This document shows positions 7,073 through 14,699 of a DNA stretch of 64,000 nucleotides, piece after piece. Below the pieces are notes generated by a model that searched no databases, had not been told where the DNA came from, and saw nothing but the letters and a program-made list of their open reading frames with translations. Numbering within the stretch: position 1 is the stretch's first letter; each line of letters begins with the position of its first letter. Location: positions 1 through 64,000 of the forward strand of contig DANY01000008.1 of assembly GCA_002501655.1 (NCBI GenBank). Direction: 5' to 3'. The position numbers were made by a program, and so were the translations under genes. This stretch comes from Methanoculleus sp. UBA303. Lineage in GTDB: Archaea > Halobacteriota > Methanomicrobia > Methanomicrobiales > Methanoculleaceae.

Positions 7073-7908
7073 TCAGGATATTGTGTAATCTTTCTCCCTT
7101 GACATTAAAGTCTTCTCAAGAAGTGTATACGCATCAATAGATTGTTTCTGGAAGATATACTGGAGTAGCGTGACAGTGGTCAACGGGGACATGTGATTAA
7201 GTTGATGATAGCGTCTGTATTTCTCTGCCACGTTGAAAATCATCAGGTCTGAGCTAACAACATAATCTGCGGCCAGTTCTCTTGCAAGACATACAACGTG
7301 TTTATCCTTCTTGCTCAGATGACACCGGAGGTCTTTCAATTCCTGAGAAAACACTGAAAATCGGTCCATATCATCCTCGATAATTTGGACATTATCGGAG
7401 AGTTCAAGAAGTCGCCTCGTCCTGAATGAGAGAATCTCAGCAAAATTTTCAGTGGATGTCAACTACCCCCGCTAACGCAGGGGGCTTGCAACGAGGATCT
7501 CATGGGGACCACAACGATGCAATTGAATTCGCACGAAGGTTGCTTTAACCAGCCTTATTCGTGCAGGCCGGCTGACACGGCCCCTACCGATTATCCGTGG
7601 AACCACGGAATCACCGGCTACTTGCTCCTCACCCAGCAGCGCACATCATACGCAAGTAGTAGTGTGGTTGAAAACCCCTCTTCAGGAGTCGGCGTCAGTG
7701 CGCTAGTAACCAGGGTATCGACTTCAGGATACAAAAACATTACTGATGGGGCAATTCCTCTCCCCGCTTGCGCAGGGGGTCTCCTTGCCCAATCGAGATG
7801 AATATTTGGTCGTCTCCCAGAGAACTGTAGAAATGCTTCTAGGAAACTTACCTCCGGGATTTCAAGATCAATTGCTACACAGGCATCGATAACAATTTTC
7901 TTGCCCAC
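7073..7908 (-). pseudogene. PIN-domain protein interrupted by a 335-bp insertion
   Basis: The minus strand starts at 7908 with KKIVIDACVAIDLEIPEVSF, the first PIN strand with its catalytic Asp. The second part, 7073-7455, carries KDKHVVCLARELAADYVVSS, where PIN domains place their later acidic residues. Removing 7456-7790 joins IHLD to STENFAEIL in frame and gives one protein of ~165 residues. So a once complete VapC-like gene was cut by a mobile element. No VapB-like gene is visible upstream of 7908. Confidence 0.65.
7456..7790. mobile_element. 335-bp non-autonomous element with hairpin ends
   Basis: The insert has no coding frame of its own. Near each end is a C5/G5 hairpin: CCCCCGCTAACGCAGGGGG (7466-7484), and CCCCGCTTGCGCAGGGGG near 7761-7778. 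The hairpins are in direct orientation, as in IS200/IS605-type ends, and no target duplication is needed to restore the split PIN frame. I infer a MITE-like member of that family. Confidence 0.55.
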
Positions 7909-8318
7909 GAAACACGCTGATCAGAGTTCCAGATTGTTAATATTAAGCGTTTTGAGACGAATCAGGCAGAGGCGGTCTGGTGGAAGATTATAACCTATCA
8001 AATCCGCCAAAATTTCATCCCGAAAGAGTGAATCTGCCAGTTAAGGTTATCCCAATACACCCTTATCAGGTGATAAAACATCCGCTCGCACTTTCGGTGC
8101 TCATGCTCTGGCCCGCCGCATTCCGCGTGAGGTCGCGTCACCAGCCTCTACTGCCGGCTCAAATCCACCCGCGTGGGCACCCGCCAGCGGGAGCGCCAAC
8201 CTCCCGGTGAGCGCCGCCGCGGGCCGGCCGATCGGGGAAGCCCTCCGCGACGGGAAGGGGAGGGGCTGCTGGTTGAGCGGGAAAGGATGATATGTGATGC
8301 GGGGAGATATACGACGGT
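7909..8318. other. Gene-free stretch before MntA/HepT pair 3
   Basis: About 410 bases with no recognisable gene. An AT-rich block near 7925-7960 could hold the promoter for the minus-strand PIN gene. The GC-rich part 8100-8280 is repetitive-looking but has no clear match elsewhere in the window. Confidence 0.35.
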
Positions 8319-8747
8319 ATGAGACGGCGCCACCTGCTGGAAGCGGGGGAGAAAGAGGAGGTGCTCCACACCATCCGTACGATCCTTGCCGGATTTGACG
8401 AGGTCGAGATGGGGTATGTCTTCGGCTCGTTCTCGCAGGGGGATTTCGGCGACGTGGATGTGGCGATCCTCGTCGCCGGAGAACCCGCCCCGTACCAGGC
8501 GATGCGGTTCGCGCGGCGGGTCGAGCGGGAGCTCGAGCGGGGGTTTTGCTACCGCTTTGAGGCCGACGTGAAGATCCTCAACACCGCCCCCATCTCCCTC
8601 CAGCATGAGGTCATCAAGAGCGGCCGGCTCGTGTTCTCCCGCGACCGGGAGAGGAGGGTCAGGTACGAGGCAGGCGTGCTCTCCCTGTACCTCGACTATG
8701 CGGAGACGCTCGACTGGTTTGACCGGGTTCTGCTCACGAGGGCCTGA
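8319..8747 (+). CDS. mntA: MNT-type nucleotidyltransferase antitoxin, pair 3
   Basis: A 142-residue protein with the MNT signature in shortened form: FGSFSQGDFGDVDVAILV. The spacing between GS and DxD is one or two residues shorter than usual, but both aspartates are present. A later acidic stretch (FEADVKIL) supplies the third. It is followed after 2 bases by a HepT gene, so the pair is one transcript. Confidence 0.82.
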   Translation: MRRRHLLEAGEKEEVLHTIRTILAGFDEVEMGYVFGSFSQGDFGDVDVAILVAGEPAPYQAMRFARRVERELERGFCYRFEADVKILNTAPISLQHEVIKSGRLVFSRDRERRVRYEAGVLSLYLDYAETLDWFDRVLLTRA

Positions 8748-8749
8748 CA

Positions 8750-9184
8750 ATGGTCCATGATGAAGGAATCCTCGATCACCTCCGGGAACTGGATGGGGCA
8801 GCCGGGGACTGGGAGCGCTACCGATCCATCCCCCTCACCGAGCTGAGGACCGACCGGGACAAACGGAATATGGTGTTGCACGCACTCCTCGTCAGCATCC
8901 AGGCATCGATCGATATCGCGAACCACCTTATCGCGGCCTCCGGCTCCCGGCGGCCCGAGACCTACCGGGAGAGTTTTGCAATTCTCTGTGACGAGGGGCT
9001 TATCCCGGAAGACCTCGGGGTCCGGCTCTCCGACCTCGCGGGCTTTCGGAACGTCCTGGTCCACCTCTACTGCCGGCTGAACCTGGACGAGGTCTACGGG
9101 GTGTTGCAGGATGACCTTCCGGTTGTCAACCGGTACCGTGACCTGGTCCGGGCGATGCTCCGGGACCGCCTCCTCCCGGAGTGA
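8750..9184 (+). CDS. hepT: HepT-like HEPN RNase toxin (DUF86), pair 3
   Basis: A 144-residue DUF86 protein with the RX4HXY motif as FRNVLVHLYCRLN near residue 103, the signature of the HepT RNase. DKRNMVLHALLVSIQASIDI upstream matches the helix before it. The gene is intact. A damaged copy of it lies at 11320-11733. The partner is the MNT gene 2 bases upstream. Confidence 0.86.
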   Translation: MVHDEGILDHLRELDGAAGDWERYRSIPLTELRTDRDKRNMVLHALLVSIQASIDIANHLIAASGSRRPETYRESFAILCDEGLIPEDLGVRLSDLAGFRNVLVHLYCRLNLDEVYGVLQDDLPVVNRYRDLVRAMLRDRLLPE

Positions 9185-9459
9185 CGGCCGGGGTCTGCTA
9201 CGCTGAACCCGGCCGATGCCGGCAGGGTGCCGGCGATGAGTCCCCACCCGGGGGCTGTGGTAGTTCACGAGCCGGGAGACGAAGGACTCCGCCTCGCCGT
9301 AGCCCCGGACCGTCGGGTGGTGTTGAGCCTTGCAAAGAGCGCCGGGAGCCCGTCGACGGAGAAGGGTGCGACAGGGGACGAAGGGGGTGGGTGAGCAATT
9401 GCCAGTTATATGCTGGAGCATTACCTAATTTAGCGCACTACCCGCACAATAAGGGCAGT
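9185..9459. other. Gap with a dispersed 30-bp repeat
   Basis: No gene seen. The stretch 9396-9425 (core CAGTTATATGCTGGAGCATT) matches 12511-12540 at 25 of 30 positions. Its role is unknown; in the second place it lies ~80 bases upstream of a relE gene. Confidence 0.4.
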
Positions 9460-9702
9460 CTATCTGATTGCGCCGATCAATTCATTCCGGGGGATCCCGG
9501 TTGCCTTTGAAACCTCATCGAGTATCGAGTATAGAGTTCCAACTCTTAGCTCGTTGTGCAGGGGGACGATGACATAAAATTTTTTGTCCCCTTTTTGGGT
9601 AACCATCTGAACATGACTTCCTGTTTGCCGAAGGTATGTGTAACCGAGAGATTCGAGGAATTTAACGATCTTAAATCCACTAACAACCGGTCGCCTTGGC
9701 AT
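9460..9702 (-). CDS. hicA: HicA mRNA-interferase toxin, module 1
   Basis: An 80-residue HicA-type protein, minus strand, start ATG at 9702 inside the end of hicB. It shows the family pattern: LESLGYTYLRQTGSHVQM with the catalytic His in GSH, then VIVPLHNELRVGTLYSIL. HicA toxins cleave mRNA and bind HicB. The gene order is hicB then hicA with a 23-base overlap. A close copy lies at 15043-15294. Confidence 0.85.
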   Translation of the reverse strand: MPRRPVVSGFKIVKFLESLGYTYLRQTGSHVQMVTQKGDKKFYVIVPLHNELRVGTLYSILDEVSKATGIPRNELIGAIR

Positions 9703-9976
9703 TATGATCAACTGTGAACTGACACTCGAACTGTTGAGTAAGTGGTTCGGAGTCGGCCTGGTTGAGTTCAAGGATGAAATCGGGCACAGGTTCGGTTGTA
9801 ACGGTGATTGTGATCTGTTCTCCCTGTCCGATTTGATCTTCAAAATAAAGTTCTGTTGCTTCTATGATATTATCGACGAGTTCGCCGATAGTTTCTCCCT
9901 GGGTGATGATGCCGTGATCGGTAGCACGAGCGGTCCATCCTGCGTCGTAATAGAATATTTTAAATTTGACTAACAT
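9680..9976 (-). CDS. hicB: HicB-like antitoxin, module 1
   Basis: 98 residues with the HicB half of the RNase H-like fold: KIFYYDAGWTARATDHGIIT and GETIGELVDNIIEATELYFE. I choose the ATG at 9976 because a clear GAGGTG site precedes it by 6 bases; a GTG three codons upstream is less likely. A TATA-like CATTTATCAT lies about 45 bases further upstream (near 10020). HicB binds and inhibits HicA and usually represses the operon. Confidence 0.82.
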   Translation of the reverse strand: MLVKFKIFYYDAGWTARATDHGIITQGETIGELVDNIIEATELYFEDQIGQGEQITITVTTEPVPDFILELNQADSEPLTQQFECQFTVDHNAKATGC

Positions 9977-10079
9977 GGCGTTCACCTCAGATTAGTTGAG
10001 ATGTGTGTGGTTTCCTATGATAAATGTAGTGATGATACCGGATCCGGCGTTCCAGGGAAGAATGCCACGTTTAGCCGAT

Positions 10080-10138
10080 TTGATACTCTCCACGGGCTAA
10101 AGCCCATGGCGCTCTTGCACCCCTTGAACCCCGGTGTT
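10080..10138 (-). mobile_element. 59-bp mini-element with TnpB-type ends, copy 1
   Basis: Read on the minus strand it starts AACACCGGGGTTCAAGGGG, like a TnpB left end, and closes GGGCTTTAGCCCGTGGAGAG then TATCAA, like the TnpB right end, with no gene between. A 60-bp relative with the same flanking bases lies at 15672-15731. It looks like a solo, non-autonomous derivative. Confidence 0.65.
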
Positions 10139-10175
10139 GTATTTTTTGAGAACAACTCTTATGCGATCCTCACCA

Positions 10176-10400
10176 CTAACAACCGGAAGATGTGGCAACG
10201 GGATGCACCTGGGATGTCGTCCGGGTCCGGATTGTGATCTGTTCGTCTGGCTCTCCTTCGCCTTCAAAATATAGAATCATGGTTTCTTTGATGTTTTTAA
10301 GCAGTTCTCCGAATGATTCTCCATCGGTGAAGATACTGAATCCTATTGTGCGGGCAGACCAGTATCCATCTTCATAACCAGTCTCAAACGTTACTATCAT
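10176..10400 (-). CDS. HicB-like protein without a HicA partner
   Basis: 74 residues: MIVTFETGYEDGYWSARTIG, then GESFGELLKNIKETMILYFE. This is clearly the HicB family but diverged from the other two. The expected hicA downstream is reduced to a short similar stretch (about 10168-10200, ACTAACAACCGG as at the start of the other hicA genes). Its start lies 16 bases after the end of an MNT gene on the same strand, so it may now share that transcript. Confidence 0.7.
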   Translation of the reverse strand: MIVTFETGYEDGYWSARTIGFSIFTDGESFGELLKNIKETMILYFEGEGEPDEQITIRTRTTSQVHPVATSSGC

Positions 10401-10416
10401 GATACAATCTCCCGGA

Positions 10417-10734
10417 TTAAACCGCCACGCCATCCCAGAGAACATTTCTAACAAAGGGATACTGCCGGTGCGCCGCAACATCGGCACGGGATAGTACCTT
10501 GACCGAGAGCCGCTCGCCCGTCTGCATCAGCAGATCGAAGGCAAGTCCCATGAGGTATTCACGAAGATGAAAGTCCTCTTTGGGCGTAATCACAAGGATA
10601 TCGATATCTGAGTCCGGCCGATCATCCCCCCGGGCCACAGAGCCAAAGAGTATGATCTCTTCTATCGCGTCTCCGCACGCCTCTCGTGCCTTTGCCGCGA
10701 ACTCATGGACGATCGGCCGCCTGACCGATGGCAT
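10417..10734 (-). CDS. Orphan MNT-type nucleotidyltransferase
   Basis: 105 residues with GSVARGDDRPDSDIDILVI, a perfect G-S-x10-D-x-D, and VKVL as the third strand. No HEPN gene lies next to it; the following gene is HicB-like. It could be a stranded antitoxin or part of a mixed module. A TATA-like TATACTTGTATATC lies ~20-30 bases before the start. Confidence 0.8.
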   Translation of the reverse strand: MPSVRRPIVHEFAAKAREACGDAIEEIILFGSVARGDDRPDSDIDILVITPKEDFHLREYLMGLAFDLLMQTGERLSVKVLSRADVAAHRQYPFVRNVLWDGVAV

Positions 10735-10915
10735 ACAACGGAGTAGTTGTGGATATACAAGTATAACGGTTACTGCTTCGGGTATTCAGGGTCTTGAGAT
10801 GCATAGAGTCCTCGCGGGCCGGCGACGCCGGAACCGTACCGGGGACCGGGAGACATAACCCCCAGATCTTTGAGGGGGGTGCGCTCCACCAGACGTATCA
10901 TCGACGGGAACATCA
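10735..10915. other. Promoter-side gap with short inverted sequences
   Basis: The part near 10740-10765 serves as promoter for the MNT gene on the minus strand. The rest (10770-10915) shows no gene. Confidence 0.3.
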
Positions 10916-11318
10916 AGAAAAGACCCCGGCTCTTCACCGCCCGGCAACCCAGTGCCGCGCGATGAACTCCCGCACCACCTGCGCCGCCACCGCCGCCGTC
11001 TGCCCGGAATCGAACGGAGCAACCTCGACGTAATCGAACCCGGCGGCGTGCGGCGCGAGGGTCCGCACGACCTCCCGGATGTCGAGCGGCGTCAGCCCGA
11101 ACGGCTCGGGCGTCCCGAGGCCCGGGGGTGAGGCAGCAGTCGATCGCGTCGGCGTCGATCGAGAGGTAGACACTCCTCTCGCCGAACTCCCCGAGCACCT
11201 CCCGGAGGACGGCGCCGATCCCCCGCTCCCGCACCGTATCGGCGGTATATAGTTGAGTCTTCTCCGCCGCAACCGCGAACTGCTCGAAATCACCGCTCCG
11301 GGCGCCGATGATGATGAC
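10916..11318 (-). pseudogene. Duplicate of the 3' third of speB (agmatinase)
   Basis: The minus strand encodes GARSGDFEQFAVAAEKTQLY, then LREVLGEFGER and LSIDADAIDCCLTPG, nearly the same as residues ~170-294 of the agmatinase at 15807-16691. One extra G (run of five instead of four near 11126) breaks the frame. The similarity begins at the AAAAGACCCC stretch downstream of speB and ends abruptly at ~11313-11318, where a hepT copy starts on the other strand. Confidence 0.8.
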
Positions 11319-11319
11319 A

Positions 11320-11733
11320 ATGGTCCAGGATGAAGGGACCCTCGATCACCTCCGGGGACCGGGAGCGCTACCGATCCATCACTCTCGCCGAGCTGAGGAC
11401 TGATCGGGACAAACGCAATATTACTGCACGCGCTCCTCGTCAGCATCCAGGCATCGATCGATATCGCGAACCACCTGGTTGCGGCCTGTAGCTCCCGGCG
11501 GCCCGGGACCTACCGGGAGAGTTTTGCAATTCTCTGTGACGAGGGCTTATCCCGGAAGACCTCGGGGTCCGGCTCTCTGACCTCGCAGGATTCAGGAATG
11601 TCCTGGTCCACCTCTACTGCCGGCTGAACCTGGACGAGGTCTACGGGGTGTTGCAGGACGACCTTTTGGTTGTGAACACGGTTGCGGGACCCGGGTCCGG
11701 GCGATGCTCCGGGACCGCCTCCTCTCGGAGTGA
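11320..11733 (+). pseudogene. Damaged duplicate of hepT (copy of 8750-9184)
   Basis: The DNA closely follows the hepT at 8750, including the start (ATGGTCCA, then GATGAAGG) and the end (CGGGACCGCCTCCT, then CGGAGTGA). About 20 bases are lost after CACCTCCGGG, and single-base changes (for example AATATTACTG for AATATGGTGTTG) destroy the frame. The RX4HXY region is still visible in DNA. It has no MNT partner. Confidence 0.8.
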
Positions 11734-11882
11734 CGGTCCGGGTCTGCCGCGCCACGAGCCTTCCTTTGAGTGCGCACCGCCGGAAAAATCTTCTCTTCCG
11801 GGGAAATCGCACAAATTCCAGTAAGTTATCATGATCGCGTCCCGGTAGACCAAACAAAACACGTTCCGGACCTATTGCAAAG

Positions 11883-12173
11883 TTAGAAACGCCCATACCA
11901 TTTGTGCGCCCGCTCTATCGGCATCACAGCAAGAACGTGAACTTCTTTTTCTGATTCGTAGATGCGATAGAAAGCCGTGAATGTATGGCTTATGTGAAGG
12001 CGATATGTGTCCTCCCGTCCCTGAACATATAGGCGTTCCTTATCGCCCCCGCTGCCGGGAAACGGATCCTCTTGAAGAGTTCCCAGTTTATCCATGATGA
12101 TCCGTCGACTCTTCGGACGGATACTCTGGATACTCTCAAGGGCCTTGCGATTAATCAGTATCCGGAACGGCAA
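11883..12173 (-). CDS. relE: RelE/ParE-family toxin
   Basis: A RelE-type protein of about 96 residues: RILINRKALESIQSIRPKSR, TYRLHISHTFTAFYRIYESE and VLAVMPIERAHKWYG. These match the YRLRxGxYRVxYxI core and the C-terminal helix of the family. No ATG fits; I prefer the TTG at 12173, which gives MPFRILINRKA as in related toxins. The TTG at 12188 is the alternative. The gene overlaps the antitoxin's end. RelE toxins cleave mRNA at the ribosome. Confidence 0.75.
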   Translation of the reverse strand: MPFRILINRKALESIQSIRPKSRRIIMDKLGTLQEDPFPGSGGDKERLYVQGREDTYRLHISHTFTAFYRIYESEKEVHVLAVMPIERAHKWYGRF

Positions 12174-12354
12174 AGTCCAGCTCCACAAAATCCCCTTCCG
12201 CCTCGATACGATCCATTTCTTCAAGGAACCGGCGCTTCTTCTCCTGCTCCACCATCTGAGCGAGAAGGTCATCAAACGTCTGCCCCGGGCGCTTGAGCTC
12301 GGAGATGTCTTCCCATACCCCCTCTGAGACCGGGATCCGCTTCGTCGCAGCCAT
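12151..12354 (-). CDS. RelB-like antitoxin
   Basis: 67 residues beginning MAATKRIPVSEGVWEDISEL. The N-terminus looks like a small DNA-binding strand-helix-helix, followed by QTFDDLLAQMVEQEKKRRF and an acidic tail (EAEGDFVELDFAVPDTD) that would wrap the toxin. It overlaps relE by about 23 bases. A 7-bp inverted repeat just upstream (12361-12387) is a good candidate for self-repression. Confidence 0.72.
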   Translation of the reverse strand: MAATKRIPVSEGVWEDISELKRPGQTFDDLLAQMVEQEKKRRFLEEMDRIEAEGDFVELDFAVPDTD

Positions 12355-12360
12355 GATACT

Positions 12361-12387
12361 ATTGTAAGTGCTTGTCGTATTTACAAT
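12361..12387. promoter_or_regulatory. Inverted repeat, probable operator of the RelBE-like pair
   Basis: ATTGTAA (12361-12367) and TTACAAT (12381-12387) are perfect inverted arms with a 13-base spacer. They lie 7-33 bases upstream of the antitoxin start on the minus strand, where a TATA box would also be. This is a usual place for antitoxin autorepression. Confidence 0.55.
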
Positions 12388-12510
12388 GTGTGAAGGATCT
12401 TCGGTAGTGCTCTAAAAAACAACTGATAATAGAAACACTCTTGCCGTGCGAGTTTTTTGTCATGAGTACAGGTTGTTGCCCAACGTAATTCGGTCGGATC
12501 CTCTCAAAAT

Positions 12511-12540
12511 CAATTATCAGTTATATACTGGAGCGCTACC
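12511..12540 (+). repeat. Dispersed 30-bp repeat, second copy
   Basis: CAATTATCAGTTATATACTG and the next ten bases match 9396-9425 at 25 of 30 positions. The surrounding 12388-12621 stretch shows no safe gene, although an antitoxin gene would be expected before the relE relic. Confidence 0.45.
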
Positions 12541-12672
12541 CGTGAATGTAATTCTGCCAGGGGCGATAAAAACAGTGGGGTTAAAAGGATTTAGAGAGAG
12601 CAATAAAGGAGAGCAAAACAGTTGGGAAGATATAAAATCGAATATACGGAGATCGCAGACAAGCACCTGAAC

Positions 12673-14435
12673 CCACAACTCCCGGATTTATAAGCGCATA
12701 GATCCCCTCCATCAAATCCATTATCTGCTGTAATTTCCGTTTTTACACTTCATACTCCCCCTGATTCCGCCAAGGCCAACCATAATCTATTAATATTATA
12801 TGCGCTTATATTGTACCTGAAGGCATGAAGTCCACGATCCGCATCAAGACCATCAACGGCAAGGAGTACTGGTACGAAGATATCCCCTACTATGACAAAG
12901 AGAAGAAGCAGATCCGGCATCGGTCCAAATACCTCGGCAAGAACATCGATGGGCAACCCGTCCGGGTCCGAGATGAACCAATGGTTCCCGTTGCTAAGAC
13001 CATCATCGACGCTCCGATCGGTGCCTATACCCACGGAAACCTCCTGCCCCTCCAGAAGATCACCCAGGAGTTGTCGCTCCAGTCAACGCTCGAGGAATTC
13101 CTGAATGCGGATGAGACCGATGTCGTCCTGGCTCTCGCCTATAATCGTGTTCTTCGGCCGCTTGCACTCCAGAACGTGCAGACCTGGTTTGAAGGATCCT
13201 CCCTCTTCCTCCAGAATCCTCATCTCCCCCTTGCGAGCCAACGACTCAGTGAGATCCTTGCATCGCTCGGAAAGAGCAACGTTCCAACCCTTTTCATGGA
13301 TCGGTTCACTTCCCTTATCACCCCAAATGCTACGCTTTTCTACGACATTACAAGCCTCTCCAGTTCATCCCAACTCCTGGAACTCCTCGAATACGGGTAT
13401 AATCGTGATAGCGACGGGTTACCTCAGGTCAATATCTCCCTCGTCATGGATAAGGATCGCGGGATACCAATCCAGTATGACCTTTATCCCGGGAGCATCG
13501 CCGATATCGGAACATTGGCCAACATGCTACGCCGACTGAAAACACGGGGAATCAGTCAGTTCCGGCTGATCCTCGACCGGGGCTTCTTCTCTCAGACATC
13601 CCTTGCAGAACTGCTGGATGAAGAGATCCCCTTCATCATCCCCCCGACGCTCCAGCTCACCTCGGTGAAAGAACTGCTGAGTAAGGCTCAAAAACAGGTG
13701 GCTAAGGCGGAATATCTGCACAAATACGAAAAAGAGGCGATATTTGCAATGCCGGTCACCCTATCCCATCTCTACGAACTCGAAGAGGAACCACGGGTGT
13801 TGACCGTCAAGGGGTACTGCTACTATGACCCCCAGCGTGAGCAGGATGAACGAAGTTCGTTCTACCGGCACCTGTATGATGTCGCTGAGAAACTGCGGAA
13901 TGCACAGCCAAAAGCATGGAAACGGCCGGATGTTGTAGTGGGGGAGATTGCCGGCCATTATGCCCGCTATCTTACCTGGAAGTTCGCGGATGGGCGGTTT
14001 GAGGTCGCGATCAAGCAAAAAGCAGTGACTCAGCGGGTGAACCGGATGGGGCGATTCATTCTTTTGTATTCAGGGGATATGGACTGGCTCACGTGCCTTA
14101 CCCAGTATCGGCAACGAGACGCTATCGAGAAGTGTTACGATGTGATGAAGAACGATCTCAAGGCCCTGCCCTTGAATCTCAGAACGGAGGAGACGCTCCG
14201 AGGTTACCTGTTCATTACATTCCTGGCGTTGGTTCTCAGGATGAGGTTACAGATGATGATGAAGGAGACCGGACTCATAAAACAGTATTCAGTTCAAAAA
14301 CTCCTCCTGGAACTCGAAAAGATCAAAGTTGTTGAGTTATCTTCTGGAGAGATGATGGTTTCTGAGGTCAGTAAGAAGAACAGGACGATTCTGGAGGCGT
14401 TTGATTTATGCGCCTAAGGATCTGGGAGTTCAGGC
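12673..14435 (+). mobile_element. IS1634-like insertion sequence (1763 bp)
   Basis: The ends are imperfect inverted repeats: CCACAACTCCCGGAT on the left and CCTGAACTCCCAGAT on the right (reverse complement of 14421-14435). Both sides carry CTGAAC (12667-12672 and 14436-14441), a 6-bp target duplication. Size, single long transposase gene and duplication length agree with the IS1634 family. Clean ends suggest a fairly recent insertion. Confidence 0.8.
12825..14417 (+). CDS. IS4-superfamily (IS1634-like) DDE transposase
   Basis: 530 residues. An N-terminal part (IKTINGKEYWYEDIPYYD, then HRSKYLGKN) is typical of archaeal IS1634 transposases. The catalytic core shows LFYDITSLSS (first Asp), FRLILDRGFFSQ (second Asp) and YRQRDAIEKCYDVMK, which fits the Y-(2)-R-(3)-E-(6)-K signature of the IS4 family exactly. 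The frame is intact and spans nearly the whole element. The last codons lie inside the right terminal repeat region. Confidence 0.9.
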   Translation: MKSTIRIKTINGKEYWYEDIPYYDKEKKQIRHRSKYLGKNIDGQPVRVRDEPMVPVAKTIIDAPIGAYTHGNLLPLQKITQELSLQSTLEEFLNADETDVVLALAYNRVLRPLALQNVQTWFEGSSLFLQNPHLPLASQRLSEILASLGKSNVPTLFMDRFTSLITPNATLFYDITSLSSSSQLLELLEYGYNRDSDGLPQVNISLVMDKDRGIPIQYDLYPGSIADIGTLANMLRRLKTRGISQFRLILDRGFFSQTSLAELLDEEIPFIIPPTLQLTSVKELLSKAQKQVAKAEYLHKYEKEAIFAMPVTLSHLYELEEEPRVLTVKGYCYYDPQREQDERSSFYRHLYDVAEKLRNAQPKAWKRPDVVVGEIAGHYARYLTWKFADGRFEVAIKQKAVTQRVNRMGRFILLYSGDMDWLTCLTQYRQRDAIEKCYDVMKNDLKALPLNLRTEETLRGYLFITFLALVLRMRLQMMMKETGLIKQYSVQKLLLELEKIKVVELSSGEMMVSEVSKKNRTILEAFDLCA

Positions 14436-14699
14436 TGAACCTAATAAAGCGTAGAGATGGCGATTTTCTCTCTAAAATTATTGATAAAATTGATTTCTGC
14501 CTGGGTGAACATTTATTCGATCATATTCAGCAGTGCGGTAAAAAGAAACTGAAGGGTAAGGAAAATACGCACCGTTTGCACGTTCAAAGAAAATACACTG
14601 TTTTTTATACTATTTCAGACGTGGAACAAAAATAAGTCTGTTGTGGTTCACATGGTTATGGACTACAAGACAGCTCATAAAAGATATTCACATAGAGAT

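Noticed and set aside
7460-7790. Two similar CCCCCGC...GCAGGGGG units suggested a CRISPR array
   Set aside because: Only two units about 290 bp apart, each a hairpin near an end of one insertion that splits a PIN gene; no regular spacers and no cas genes.
7502-7801. Coding frame inside the 335-bp insertion
   Set aside because: It crosses the element's right hairpin into the PIN gene and has no protein-like features.
12446-12670. Frame upstream of the IS as a possible antitoxin
   Set aside because: It overlaps the relE start in another frame and shows no antitoxin-like pattern; not safe enough to call.
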